Shown: piece after piece, positions 14,001 to 29,000 of the stretch
Numbering within the stretch: position 1 is the first letter of the stretch
Layout of the letters: every line of letters starts with the position of its first letter
Origin: Fasciola hepatica
Taxonomy: Eukaryota > Platyhelminthes > Trematoda > Plagiorchiida > Fasciolidae
Length of the DNA: 64,000 nucleotides
Assembly (NCBI GenBank): GCA_948099385.1
Contig: CANUEZ040000062.1
Location: 3,961,501 to 4,025,500, forward strand
Direction: 5' to 3'
Made by a program: the position numbers and the translations under genes
The notes under the pieces: generated by a model
Told to the model about the DNA's origin: nothing
Database searches by the model: none
Seen by the model: the letters and a program-made list of their open reading frames with translations, nothing else

Positions 14001-17000
14001 ATCGATCGAAAATGGAGTGATTTTTAAACTATCTAATGTATTTAATCAATTATTCTGAAAAACGAACAAGTAGAACGCTGCTGACGTTTTTATTGGAACT
14101 CGAACCTTCGCTTTCTGCTCGTTTTCTGCCTACTGGGAACAGCAATCATCCGTACGTTTGAATGCATTGAATTTTTCCAATTAAAACCGTCTCAGATTTA
14201 ATGTGATTCTATGATTTTAAGGTTCAGTGTATAGCCAGAGAGCACACGATAGTAAGGCGGTGGTGCCGGTCACGTGCTAGTGGGAATCTCATCGAGGACG
14301 CCAACTTCTAGCAATTTGGTCAATTCAAAATGTGGCTTAAAACTTCAACTAAATGTGCGCATCAACCGGGAGACTAATAGTTCTCCACTGTAAGCATCGA
14401 ATTTGCCCAGGAGAACGGTGCTAGCGGTGCTTTGGTTGTCTAAGCTTCAATCTCTCCTTATACATTCGATCCTCTAGGGCACGCTTCAGTTGCAATCGGA
14501 ACAAAGTAATTCGGGCTAAAGGGAGACAGCGAACACCATAGATTGCAACGAGTGGCCCCACATTGAGATAGAACTAATGGGAAGGGGTGCTGAATAGAGT
14601 TTTTTGAAAAACGGAGATCATATAGGTGCTGCAAGCTTGAGTCGTTTCTGCAAGGAGCAGCCGCCTAGCTTTACCTGAGCAGATAAATAAAATTAACCGT
14701 TGGACAGGCTTTTTTAGTGGTTGCTAAACCGACCCTCAAACCACTCAACGTATCTGCCACCCTCCGTTTCTTCACAGTCGTACGATATTGATTGCGATCC
14801 ACCAAGTATAGCTGAACTCGCTCCGGTCACCAACCAGCCATGGAACATAAGATTCACTATGGAAGACAGCTTACCACCAGAAGTCTACGCGTGCTGCCTG
14901 TTGTCACTGGTAGACAGACTATACATTCTTTTCAACTTCATAAGGCAAGACAAAACTTCTCCGGCTAATTGGAGCCCGCTCATTTTTCTACGCATCTCTC
15001 AGAAAGTGGATAAGACAATGTGCAAGAATTAGCGAGAGGTAAGCGTGCTCGACGTAACTGTATAGCTTTTGCCTGCTGCCGCTCACCTGCTTTATTCTGC
15101 GAGAGATCGTTGCACTCAGACAAATCAGTGAGGATTCTACCACGAAAGGGAAGTGTGAACCAAATCTTAACACTGCGATGATTATTGTTGCAGGGCAACA
15201 AGTTTCAACAGCCACCTCTAGCCTCCTTCATCGACTTTTGGACTTCGTTCGACTCGGTTACTGATAAGTCACCCTGGGTGATAGTGAAATCAGGAGGGAT
15301 ACCTGAGAAATTCACGGAGCTCTTCATTGTATACTATTTGTTCATTTGTATGGTGAAGAATCTTCGAACTTCGCACTCAGCATCAGAGTCGGGCAGACTG
15401 CTCTCTTTCATCGATGCAACTGACCGAACTATGATCCAAGCAATGTCTTACTATCCTGATATCCAGGTGAATCAGAGAATGCATACCTAGAACCCTCATT
15501 ATATCGTTATGCAGAGAGACTCCCCCGCCAAGCTTAAAATATCGTCCATCAGACCGATATTTTGGTGAAGTGCACTGGGATAGAAGTCAACACAAAGACA
15601 ACCAAAGCACTTCTAAATTCTCCTGCTCAACAGCTGCTCTTCAATATTCAGTCAGTTAAATATGTATCATCTTTCAGATGCTTAGATCTATTTTAGTCCG
15701 AGCTACCAGTCGGAATATGAAGTGACGTTGCCGTTCGATAAGGCCAGTGAAGGGTATTTCCTGATACTATGTTCTGCTGCAGGTACAGCGAACTCATCCT
15801 TCGGACAAAGTGTCTTGACTACCGTGCCACTATCACCCCCTACTCATCTACGACTGCAAAGCCAGACGGCTAAAAGATGTAGTGTTACTGATATGGCAAA
15901 CATACCCACACACGCACGAACAAATTTGTTTAACTGGGCTATTACCAAATTTGGTGACTCCACTTGCTCTGCCTGTGTACACTGTCCGCACGTTCCCCCA
16001 GTACATATTTTATCTCTCTCCCTTGGTATGTCACCGAACACTGTCGTGATCATGTTACCAACCGACGGTGTTAAACAGCTTGAAGAAGAGGGTATTGAAT
16101 ACATCTAGGAGATTCCTTAACTGAGTGCTGGGTCCTGCTTCACATTCGAAAATTAAAACGGTGCCATTGAGTATCAAACGACTAAGTTAGGAGACGATAA
16201 CTTGACATTATTGAAACTTTCGCCTTCGTCCAACATCGAAGGCGACCTGAGACTGAGCAAACCAAACAAGTAGACAGTTCTTAAATTTGAATGTCGTTGT
16301 CACCTTGATGGCCGGCCTAAAACACGGGTCAGCCCTGTCGAGAGGGAGATAGAACACCCACATGCCCGCCGATAGAAGAAAATCCAGGTCGTGATCTGCG
16401 CTGAGCACGCTTCCATCCGCCACGAATATTTAGCAATGCCCCATGCTACTCAAGGATCTTTTTCTGTCCACTTGAAGGGTATCATCACGTAAAAGTAGCA
16501 TTAGGAAAGTAATTTATAGCCGAGTCGTATACATACTCGTTTTTTATGTACTTCTGGATGGCATAAACTTTACTCTCTAGAGTCAAGCCCTGCGTGATCG
16601 GAGGAAGTCTCGTTTTATCTATTCACGGACTAGTTCAGTACCACCGATTTATTATCTTTTGGATAAACATTTGTCTGAACTCGGTGCACTTTTATCCAGA
16701 ACCAAGCTCTTGTTTATGTCTTTCAGAGTACTGGAAATATTGACCAACAAATCCTCTTAAAAATCACACACAATTGTGGTAATATTCGTCTGGTGGTTTT
16801 GCATTCCACTTCATCATGCCTCCTTCCTAGTGCGTCAGTGCTTTATAGGACAAGACTGTAGTTTGAATTAATCCGATATACACTCACTTTCATCGTGCAC
16901 AAAGCCAAACAGATGCCTCATTTGAAAATCGTGCACCATAAGAAAGACTGATCAAAAGAGAAAACAGTCCTTCACAGGTAATTGAAAATGTTATCAATTA

Positions 17001-20000
17001 CTGAGTGGCAGCCATCTGTCAACCATCCACCTACTAGCTGATTTCAATGCTCACGATAGAGTGGACACGGAATTAAAAGAAAGTGAATGTTACTCCTTTC
17101 GGTCTTATACTACTGGTTAAACTATGTTGACCGTTTCCGAGGACTAATGGAATCTTGTCTCCCCATTTTGAACACATCTTCATAAATCAACTTGAGAAAA
17201 CTGACTGATGCTGTTCAGGTACTGGATTTTGTGAGCTCATTGCTTGCGCAGCAGAAGTATCCGGAAGGATTCTGTTACTGTAGTAGATGTTCTTTTAACC
17301 GCCGGGACGGATTCGTTCCCGTGCCGGAAAGATCGTTGCCATTTTGAATTTCCGCTACATTTGTTCCATCTCAGTGATCCAACATTATATGGCTTTCCAT
17401 CATTCATGAGTCTTAACCGGCAACCGGAAATCTCAGGCTATCGTTTAATTAGAAAGCCCAGTTTGATCACAGAATACTGCTAAAAGTACAGAGGTGTTCC
17501 GAATTGATTTTTTTTCGCCAGAACCTCTCTGTTTCAGCAAAGTAAGAATTCTACTTGGGCGCGGTTCCGTACTAGATGATTATAGTTCATTGAAATAGAA
17601 ATTCAACCTAATTCATTCCGGCTTCACAAAATTCAATGTGCATATGCACACCACTCGCTGTCCCCGTCAAGAAGGTAAAATCACATGCTACTTAAAACGT
17701 AAAAGCCGTCAACAAACATGGTGAAAATGAAAAAAAGAAGTAGTTACTTTTCTTTACGATCCAAAATGAGAGCTTAATTCGATGCTGAGAACAAAAACCA
17801 TCCCAATACTATTGTTTCTGGTTACTTCTCCATCAGATACACTATATTATATTATATTATACCAACACATAATATAATACACGTTGCATACATCATGTAT
17901 ATGCTACATACCAAGTGCAATTGGTAATGAACAGACTGCTGAATCAAACCTTCTAGTACCCAAATTGTTACTTTATGTTTGCGACTAGCTCTTGCAGTTT
18001 CAGTGAGGAAGTGGTTTGTTGGAATTGGGGGATGTAAAGTGCTTGGCTGGTAAAGGAATTTTATCTGACGAATGGTCTGTAACAAGAATCAAGCTTGCCG
18101 TAGTTTTGATAAACAGATAGCACCACTCCGTGGTCAGGTCAAGTTGTGCTCACTTAAGTTTGCTTCACCAGCTTAGCAAACGAAGTCAACTCCATTTTGC
18201 ACGATAAAGCCTGTGCTAGATAACGCTGTTCATGGGCCTCTGATGAAACATCTTGAAAATTCTACTATCTGCTTTTTAAGTTCGGTTCCTCCACAAGTGA
18301 ACTTCCATAAATGATTAGTGATTTTCTTGAATATGTGTAACCAACTTTCTGCCCCGAGTACTTTTGTTTGTCATGTAGATTGAATGACAGGTCAGTTTTC
18401 CCTACAAAACAAGTAAACTAAGCTCGCTTGGTTAGACACCTGAGCCAGAAAGACTCGGTTTGTCGCCATCTTGAAATCTATCACTGCGCCGGCAACGACA
18501 ATATTGCTACTGTTTGTGGTCCTCTGCAGTGTCCTCCAAAGTCAATAATCAAGCAGAAGTGCGGTTTTTTAACGTCACCGAAGAAAATGAGAAACGGCTA
18601 TCTTCCACAGATTATCTCATTATTTATCCACGGTTCGTACCTATGTCATCTGTTGGCTTTCACATTGTCTTTATGATTCTGACTTAGAAATCTTTGTTTG
18701 GAGAACACGGATAGCCGAAAAAAGCTAGTTTTCAGTGATTTTTAATCATTCCAAAACAACACAATGCGTACGAGATAATACAAAAGGGACTCCGTCAACG
18801 ACGAGTGTTAAGGATCAGTTTTCACACTTTTTGCGACAAAGGTTTATCTGGAGATCCGGTGTCAACGGATAATCCTATGCTCAGCGTATAAGCTTTTGGA
18901 CGGTCTAGGACCCGCCCTTGGTGATGATTGGACCATGGTAAACTGAATGCATGCACAAATTTCTTATGAGCGGACAAAGAGGGATTGCAGAGATGTATTC
19001 CCACCGCTTCCGCTATGGCCAAGATGAGACTTCTCACCGATCTTGAAAACCGTCCTCCAATCCTATGCAGGAGGCGCAAAGTTTGATCCACGTTCACCGT
19101 GTGGTTGGTTTCAGTTAGGCGTGAAAAACTGGACTGGTAACTGATTTAATTACTCCAGTCCTCAAACACCGTGGGTGATGCTCATGGATCGGTTCAGACA
19201 GGTGTCTGGTCTTGCCGTCGATATGCGTTGTTGCGCAGGCACAAGTAAAGGAATAAGTACAAAGTGAGGCTGAAAAATTAGGCACCGTCTCTTTAAATCG
19301 CAAACACACGGTTGGCCTGAGTGTAAGCAGAACACCCAGTCTAGCAGCATAGAATGTCTGATTGGCGACGCTAGATAGTCTTCTGTTCACCACATCTGCT
19401 AATGTGTTCCCTATAAATGGCAGAGAAGTGTACACGGTCTTTTCAACCACCATCTTTCGTGGAGTTTCTGAAAACATGAGCATCATCCGGTCGAATAAAC
19501 TTCCCGAGTATCAGTTTTGAATAAAGACATTGCTCACCTTGGGGAGTTCTTCATTGATGGTATCTTCGTTAGTTATCTTTTTCACTTTAATCGTTGGACA
19601 TGTAGTTAGATTGCTTTTCTACTTAGGCGGTACGAAGCTACGGAAGTGGAAGTACTGTCCATTCCACGTCGGTTTTCTGTCCACTAACCGTCCCATTGAG
19701 CCACCAACTCGACGAGCCAGAAATACGTCTAAGAAAGCTATTTGGTAGTCTGATTTTGATTCTGTTTTGAAGCGCAGATTTAGATGTGTCCAGCTGAAGC
19801 TGTTTAGCAGTTGATCCCTGTGGACTACTTAGTCTGTCATACATCGAATGTCATCACCAAATCGCTTGAACAACCGAAGTTTGCGGGTCAATGACTGTAA
19901 CGAGTCGTTTTCCAAATCTGTTATAAAAATAATGGCCCGAGTAGAGAACCCATTTTTACAGTCTCCTGATAAACCTGTGCCCCAATAGGTGTAAACATCC

Positions 20001-23000
20001 TAACACTCGAACACTCACTTGGTTGATTCTATCTCTCATGTATTTTCTGATGTACATATTGTGTTACGTTGTCAGGATTAAGACTCACTGAGGGCGGGCT
20101 TGCTCGTCAAATTGTGTTTTCCAATTGAGGGATTTTTCAGACAAAATCACTGTTTACCAAATACCTGATCGGATGTTTGTACGATTATCGACGAGATATG
20201 GGATTATACCTAGTAAAACCAAAGAGCTAACACAGTGGAATGCGTTTTACGAATCTACAGATTATCCCTAATTCTGAAATATGGCATACTTGTAGGGATT
20301 TTCAATACATGGTGAGATGGATATCAAAACTAGACAAGAAACTGCCGAAAACGAGCCGTATAAAACTTGTCATACTCGATCAGTGGGCAGATGATATTGC
20401 GCCTTACCACTTAGAATCTTCCAATGCATAACCTGCTTAGTTCAATGATAAGCAGTATTCTGCTTCGTCTGTTTTTCAAACAAAGTGGCTGAAGTGTCGT
20501 AACCAAAACAGCACAACTGAATTATTTATTCTTCTTCAGATTCTGTGAATAAGGCCTAACGGTTGTAGATCGGACAATACGACGTGGTAGCTCGGTAAAA
20601 ATGCTAACACAACTGCGGATTGTCTGATCCATTTATTGTGAAATTATGTGAAATATACCGACAGATTTCGATGGCTAAACAAAAACAATAGCATCAGTCT
20701 AAACCTGGATTTTGGGACATCTAATCAGGCAAGGAAAAGTGCAACTGTGCCTTTCGTTTTGAGCATACTATATGTTAAAGGTCACGTTGTTGTTACCGGC
20801 TACTTATCCGGCCCAACATCCTGTATACCCAAATGGGGCGGCTTTCTGACCTGATAGTTGTAAGGATAGAAATCACGCTGGGCAGTGTATTCTACAAACA
20901 ACCTAGTAGCGCAATAAAATTGCAGTCTGAGTCATTGCCAGTTTTCGATCCCAAGAATAATAAACAATGAAACTTGGTCACTAGGTGGATGTTGCATTGT
21001 GAATAAAACCGGCATACCGTTGTATTATTTCTTTATTGACTTCCTTCTCATCACAAATTCGTAGTAGCATCTTTCAAGGGGAGAGCGGGGGGGAGGGGTT
21101 ACGGCCAATTAAGGGCTTCCAATTCGAGGAAGTAAACGGCGGCTGCGGCGGCGCGAGGATCCGAACCCGGAGGCGAGGGAGGGGGTGGGGTTCAGAAGCC
21201 CACTGTCATGACTGTTCGACCACCGCCGGTCTGAATGATTCAAAACAGTTTGCGCGATGATCCTCATGCAAGGCAATTTGGTTTACTATTTCCCGTCCGG
21301 TGATTTGTTCAAGCCAAGCAAATGGTAACCGTTACCACATATGTGACCCTGGTTGTTGCGTATTCGTGACGCAGTAACTCCGGTTGTATCTATGTTTAAG
21401 CAACAAGGATTATGCTCCTTTGGAATGCAGGCTACTGTCTAGCTATCTGAAGATGTTTTAATTGAATTTGTCGTGCCAACTCAGGATAAAGAAGCGTTCA
21501 GTTAACTAAACTCAAGAATTTGTGTACAATTCAGCGCAACCATCAGGTTCAAGAGATTTTGCGTGTCTCTAAATGAGTACAATGGAAGGGTTAGGCTTAA
21601 TATTGATGTCATGAAAGATTCTAGATTTCCAGACGCGTTCTTGTTGGATCACGGTATAAACCAAATAAACGACGCTTGTAATAACACGGCCCTCAACAGT
21701 GAGAAGTGAAAATCAACTGGAAGCCAAAAGATTCACTGCAGATGCAGAATAAACAGGGGATTGAGAAGAAGATGAATGCGTATCGTACAACTGTTTGGTA
21801 GATGCCCAGAAAATTCTCAGTCACATGGCAGTTATTGACTGTAAGCAAGATGCCAGTATAGGTGACATTCCTATCATCCCCTGTTCGGCCAACTGTGTGT
21901 ATATACACGTTGCAAGTAGAACATGTTTGACAGAGGTGAATGTACCACGCGGTCCCGCATCTGTTAAGGCGAAGGAGAAACCTCATCGATGTGAGGATTC
22001 ATGGTGGCAACCATGAACAGTCAAGTGTGCTAGGCATACTATAAAACAGGACAATGGCGGTGCTGCCTATCAGAAGGTGTGCATTGCTTTGATCTGTCTA
22101 CCCAAGGATCACGGAATCCACATACTTATTAGTGAAAATGACCAACGAGTGCGAAGTAGCCACTAATTGCTAATTTATATTTGTAGGAAAACTTCCCTGC
22201 TCTAGTACTTACGGTGGTTTCAACACATTCATTTACTTACGTACTAACAGACTACTTCAACCAAAGGGTGACAAGTGAGATCAGTAGCGGCCTCTGAATC
22301 TGACAACACCTAAACTTAGGTAATCACTGCTGAGACGGCTGACTTACTTATTCTCGTCGATAACCTCGTTCACGCAAACTGGACGATAAACGTCTAGCGG
22401 ATGAGCCAGAATCATACATTCCCAAGCGAATTTGCACACTTCTTGTATAAAATCGTTGATCACCTCAAAACCAAGTGCAGTGGATGGGCGGCGAATACGT
22501 GGCACGTGACGTTCCATTGCAAGCAGAACTTCGTGCGTCATAGCGGGCAAATCGATCGCGTACGTTGCATGAACATTCAAATACGATTGCATGAGTTCGT
22601 CTAATTTGTCCGTGGTCGGCGGACTGGAGGTTGATGCTACCTTGGCTCTCACACGGCTTCGATATGCTCGAACATGCGTCCGGGCCACTGAAAACGCTTC
22701 CTGGAAGATGAACAAATTCAATGAAAAAGTGATTGACAAGTTACTTCTAATATTAAACATAAGAGTGTCGTTTCATCCATCAACTGTGGTGAACAGAAAA
22801 AGAAAAATAGTCGGGTCAAGTGGGCCTAGTGTAGTGAGCAGGCTGTTAGCAGCCATACCGGTGTTGGATTGATGTAAGTGTACTATCCTGTTGATGCACT
22901 AACTAGGTCTTTGTGCTTATGGAGTTTTCTACGTTTTCGTATTTTTTCGGATCGAACACGAGTGACCGCCATGGAAGACACTGATCGTTGCACACTACAC

Positions 23001-26000
23001 CAGCCATAATAAAGGAATGGGAGGATGAACCACCGTGTCCACTCCACAGAATACACAATCTAACCGTGTCTATGCAGCCACTCCACACTAGATGACCTGC
23101 TTACTGATATCGATCATTTTGAGTGATGATGTTATGTTTGTGATTTGAACATGCTCAGCTATCAGCAGCTTATGGAAACAATAATACTTGTTCAGCAACC
23201 TTGAATTTAGACTAGTTCACTACTTAACCAATGCAGCTGAATTAAACGCAGTGACATTATTAGGCAAACAAATCATCTGTGACCATTATGTTCACGGACG
23301 ACATTGAACATTATCGGACGCGCAGCTAACCTCATTCTGGTCAAAATGGAAACAAGCTAGGAGAACGGAAGGTCGATAATATTCTCTAGGGTCGATCCGA
23401 GGGAACAACCGGTAATCCCACCCCACTGATTTGTTGATTATTATTATACCAGCTGTGTAATAAAACTGGACACCGCTTGAGAGATGGGCGTTTTCTCGAG
23501 ATTCGCGTCTGTTACAAAGAATGCCCAAGCCGTTCGCAATTATTGTTTGTCTGCGTATAACTCCTACAAGAAGGACGTGGGATAGTTTACCGTACACCTA
23601 ACGTAGTTAAGCCACAACAAACAGAATATTAGAGAAAACTATAAGTATCCGCTCGGTGACACGTTTGTGGCATCACGCAAAGCACAAATAACTGTCGGTT
23701 CGGTAATCTTGAGTTTATTTGAACATCGTGCAATACGTTGAGTGTTCAGTCTCCGTACTAGTACTTGCATTTGTATTTGACCAGACTTTTGCGTAGAGAG
23801 ACGTCCGCTTTTCAGTCAAAGATTTACACTGGGCACCTCACCGAATCAATGAGATAAAAAAACGACTATATCTCAAAATTGTCAAAAAACTGTGCCAATA
23901 CTCGTTCCCGGTTTGTAAGGATTCGGGTCAGATATGGAACGGTAGAGGTTTTATACGCGTTAGTGCGAGAGAGTATGGATCAAAAGGAGGAACTTTTAGA
24001 AGCGGAGGAGTTACATTTGGATAGACCACTGTGTAAAGGATGAGTGCTCTGTGCATGGATTTTGTCAGCGAACGTTTCACATGCGGCCGGGTGTAGTTCG
24101 TACAGCTTAGCAGATAGTTCAGTTAAGGGTATGGAAGATACCGGAGTGACAATAGATAGACCTCGACGAAGAATTTCAAAATCTTTTTTCAACAGGCCAA
24201 CAAAATAACAGGGGAACAGTAAAGTGGAACAGGAAAAACACAGTGATAAACAGAAAGGAAAAAAAACACTCTGTTTAACATTAAAATGCCTAGACTTTCG
24301 GACTTGGTAAGATAACCGGTGTAGTCTCTTCACACAGTTTGAAATGTGAGCTGACCACTTCAAATTTGCATCGATGGTCATTACCAAGTATTTGACAGAA
24401 CACATTCTAGCCAGTGTTTCTATTGAAATTACCCTTGGATCATAAGAATAAGCCTATCGAGAAAGGGCATATATACACTCAAAGCATTTGGACAAATTTA
24501 AAGCCAACCCGGATCGAACAGAGAAATCATTAATATGGGACAGGTTAATGGAAAAGTCATTGAAGTCCTTGATTACAGAAACGGCTTGACAAAGATCCAC
24601 ATCACCAGCATATTTAAATAAATGCGCAAGAGAACTGGGTGGAAGGTCACTAACGTAGGTGGAAAATAAATAGGGTGAAAGGACAACACCCGGAAGCACT
24701 CTTGATTTGTTCACCAAGGGTTTGGATGTTTTAAAACCTAGTCGTGTGCACTGAGTTCTGTTGGTAAAATAATCAGATAACCATACTAATAAAGATGTAG
24801 GGCAGCCGAAAGCTTTCAGTTTATAGAGGGGAGACCACGGAACAAAATCAAAAGCGGATGAGTGGTCTAGAAAAGCGTATCTCTCAGACTTCTCTAGTCT
24901 ATCCTAAGATTCTTTTACATGATGGACTAAGGAGGCGATAGCATCACAGTGGACCTGTCCGATTTAAAGGCAGACTGTAAGGGGTCATTGGGAGGGTGTG
25001 TGGAAGAATTCGAACGTTTAACAATGGCACCCCTCGTAATTTTAAGACCAGATGAAGTTAGGGCAATGAGACAAGAGCGCTAAGCTGTGACACCAGAATT
25101 ATGGGGTTTTGGTATCGGAACAATAGTGGCTGGTCTTCAGCATTCTGGAATAGAACAGGAGCACAAAGATTTGCTTAAGAGAGAAGTAAATATATCGGTC
25201 AGAAGTGATGGCAATAGGCCATCAGGAACAATACCTGAGGTTATTTTGGAAGTACGAAGAAGCTTAAATACTTCTTCCATAGAGAACGAGGTTATGTGCG
25301 CGCCGTCTTATGGAATGAATCAAATTGGAGATGCTTCCATTACCTTTCCGGATGGATTTATGAGCTATCGCTTAGTTAGTGACAAGGCAAAAATACAAAC
25401 AGTGAAGAAGAGACATCGACGTATGAAACATATTTCGCCTAAAGCTTTGGCTCGCCATTACTGGTCCAATTAGTCCATAGTACTAGAACGATCTGATGCG
25501 TCTATCAGTGGCCAGCAACAACTGCAGTGCTGCTGCTTTCCTTTAGTCTAAAATGTGAGTTTTTCGTTCAACTAGAGCTGGCGACCTGCCACTCTTGAGG
25601 CAAGAGGTTTTAACAAATATGTAACCTTTATTACAAGGCAATTAATTATTATTGACTTGGGAATTGCGCAGACGGTCTAAGTTATACATTAAGAACAACC
25701 CATAGTGATGATCGAACTCGTGCTCAGTGATTCGACCCATCATCCAATATTCTGTATTTTTGTCCATTTAATATTGTTCCTGTAATATGTAATGTTTTAT
25801 GACAATAATGAACCCCTGAAAACGAGCTGGTTCACCATCTTTTATTGGTTTTCCTGTGTTCTATGGGGTTATTGGGAGAATATCTGCTACAGTCGCAACT
25901 ACCCGTTCCCCGATACCATGCACGGACCCTTGGGGTTCTAGTTCTGTTACTTGAACGAGTAGATCACGGGCTACTGTTGATCTGTCGAGATCGGGTCCGT

Positions 26001-29000
26001 ACTGTCTTATTCGGGTCCATTAATCCTCGACCCGTACTATCCGGCCAGTATCGGTCACGGAAAATGAGGTCTCCGTCATAAACTGCTTTAAAAATTAAAA
26101 AAGTAAACAACGAGGTTTTAAAATCACAAGGTAAAGTAACGAAGCTGTACGAAAGTTCATCCCTAAGTTTCCCAAAATCACATCACACACTGAACGACGA
26201 AGTTGATCGTATGTACTTGTACCTCAGCAAATAGACTATTTTATATCTTTTGTTATATTCCTTATCCTTGGAAAGCAGCCCTTGGGCTAAGGCTATGGGT
26301 TCTGATGAGTACCAGAAACAGAGTGTCATCTTTTCTCTGCTTGGTTCATCAAAGCACTATACATTAGTATATTTAAGCCACGAATATGTTATCCATTGAT
26401 GATACCGCCTGTGCATCGCAAAAAATAACATAAAGTACTCATCTACCGTGAAACGTCGATGTCCATTAAGTAATCGTTTGCAGAACGCTGCCTCTACTGG
26501 ACTGCCTAATTTGATAGATAGGTAATTAGTTTTGTCTTTTTTCTATCCGGGTTGGTTTTTTCCAACTCTCTCTGCCAACCTACAATTAGACGGATGAATC
26601 TTTTATGTTTATGACGCACATATTATATTAAATAGGTAAGTGGTTGTTTTTTGGGTGACAATGAAACAACTATCAGTGTATTCGCAAGTAGCCTACTTAG
26701 TGGCCAAGCCCCGGGAAGAAATGTTATGCCACAGAGTAGTAGACAACTTCGTTTCTGGTCGTACGACCTCTTCACGAAACAACGTGAATAGGGGAAAGTT
26801 GCATACACACAAGTTCCAGACACCGCGAAAGGATGATGGCAAAGCAGCAGTACGTCAATTATCATAATCAGACTTGGTAATCGGATCACACAGAAGAAAG
26901 ATAAGAAGAACGATGCCCAAATCAGTCTCTATCAACAGAATAACGAACACAGTCACTTGCTCGCTGACAAACGATTAAAAGCAAATACTGCCGTCTAAAG
27001 CAAGGTGCCAAAGCGTATTTAACCACCGACGAAAAGCAGAACTAAGACGAATAATTCCAGCTCCCTAGAGCTGTGGACACCTACATAACAGTTCTAGACC
27101 GGCAGAAAATATCTGCCATGGATTTTGTCTTTGCTGTAATTCACACTCTACCGCAGGAAGAAATTGTGGCGTTGCAGCTGCACATTTATCAACCCCGTTG
27201 TGTTAACCAACCCCAAATTAACGGAAGAAACGTTATACATCGTTAAAACACACACAATCCACCATCTGATATATTCCAGTTGATATCACGGACAGCTCCA
27301 TCAAGTTATTCAGCTGGTTAGCCAAAAGCAATTCAAATCAAGCAATATATCAGCTATGTCCTTGTTTCACTTAGACTTCCTACGTAAAAGACGTCCACCA
27401 TCATAGAAGTCGGTTGAAGTGCGGGCAACGAGCTGTTACCGTTGAGCGTCAGTGACCGAAGGGTATTCTATCATAGTGTGTCAATGTGCAACAAACCGTT
27501 GAGAGCCAACCCGAATAAAAAGGTGTTTAGGTGTTCGACTCACCACTGGTCACCCTGAGTTCGGTGGATGTGCACTGCCAACGATTCCTAGCGAGGATGA
27601 AGCAGCTGTACAGTGCTCCCATGGGTTTCGACGATGAGATGAGCATTTATACTGCATGATGAGTCGGTTCACATACATCATCACTTGATCCCGTGACCAA
27701 ATGTGTAAAATAAGATAGCTGGTAATTCCTGTCGCATCTCGGAAAGAAACCAACCGTTACCAATTATCCTTGGGCATTTTGAGTAGTTCTGTTCAGCAAA
27801 TTACATGTAGCGGGGTGATTTATGCACTGAAATCATAAAACTTTGTGGGACGCAAATTCCCAAACTGCAAGTTCATTTTCGAATCTCAGCATCAGCCAAA
27901 TGCCGTGCAAAGTAGCCCAAGTGAACCAAATTGGATTTTTTACAGTGAAGTTGTCCGTGAACTGAAACAATACCACTAATCCGCATTTTTCAAGCACAAT
28001 CCTGCCCATGAGGGGCATATTGTAGCGGCTTCACAGAAACCAAACTCACTAAAACGCAAGTGAGAGCTTAGAGCTTAGGCGCGCCTTGTTTATGAATAGG
28101 TATTTTCACTCAGGTTTACTTGGGAATGACAACCTCTCCCCAGGAGCGGCCAATTCCGGTGCCAGGTCCTCCTCTAGCTATAGGCAATTTTTCTTTTCGA
28201 ATCTTTCTTCTCAGTCACATAAAGTAGCTTATAGTCAGGACAAAAGTACTTCAAAGTACTTTCATTCATCCAGATCCGATTCAACCAATGCGGTATCATA
28301 ATCTTCTTCGGTCGGACACATGGGCCTATTTAGAAGTCCTGCAGGACATTTGTATGATCCTCATCAGTCATTCGTGGAGGTACTCAATTGGCTTAGCAGA
28401 CGTTGATCAGGCTCTTCGATAGGTCAGGAATTCGGTTTAGTCTCGGTTCTTTCAATCGACTGGTTGCTTGAAGGCTGTTTTGTTTAAGTCCACCTGGTAC
28501 CGGAAAAGTCTCATCGCCAACTTACGTCACGATACGCAGGCGGCAAGGCGCGCTCCAGCTCGTCAGCTCTGGCCATTAGCTCGTTCAGTCTCCCATCTCT
28601 TGTCATTTAGGAAGGTAACCAATATAATTACTAAAACCCATCAACTGCTATCGTTCTGCGTCTCCATTCGCTGGACGGGAATCGAGTCCGCAAATCGTGC
28701 GTACGTCTAAAGTATTTGTCACAGCAATCCTGTTACGCAGCTTATTCAAAATAAGGAAACATTAAACTCTGGGATATCCAAAAGCCATCGAATAAAACAA
28801 TCAGTAAAATGATCCATAAGCCTGAGGAACTCGGTGACGATTTTGATACGAAAGGATGAGTAAGAAACATAATTCCTATCCGGACAATATTCCGGAATTC
28901 GCATGGATAATGCAATGAACAACGAGGGAGTAATCACGAAGGAGACAATGCAAGCGAATAGCTACCCACTTCTATTAATCCACAAATATTCTAACCGAAA

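Noticed and set aside
18240..18268. CTGATGA followed by GAAA, second hammerhead-like word pair
   Set aside because: Only a two-base stem II is possible and no NUH cleavage site with pairing arms was found.
25087..25473. 128-codon plus-strand open frame
   Set aside because: It is antisense to the CR1-like RT, whose PDG and IVPIPK motifs are on the minus strand there.
26310..26345. CTGATGAG...GAAAC...GTC resembling a hammerhead ribozyme core
   Set aside because: Stem II between CTGATGA and GAAA cannot form and the sequences before and after do not pair as stem I, so the match is limited to the short core words.
28080..28460. possible host exon in intron 5
   Set aside because: Partly open frames on both strands but no consistent splice sites or family resemblance, and the gene is already in phase without it.
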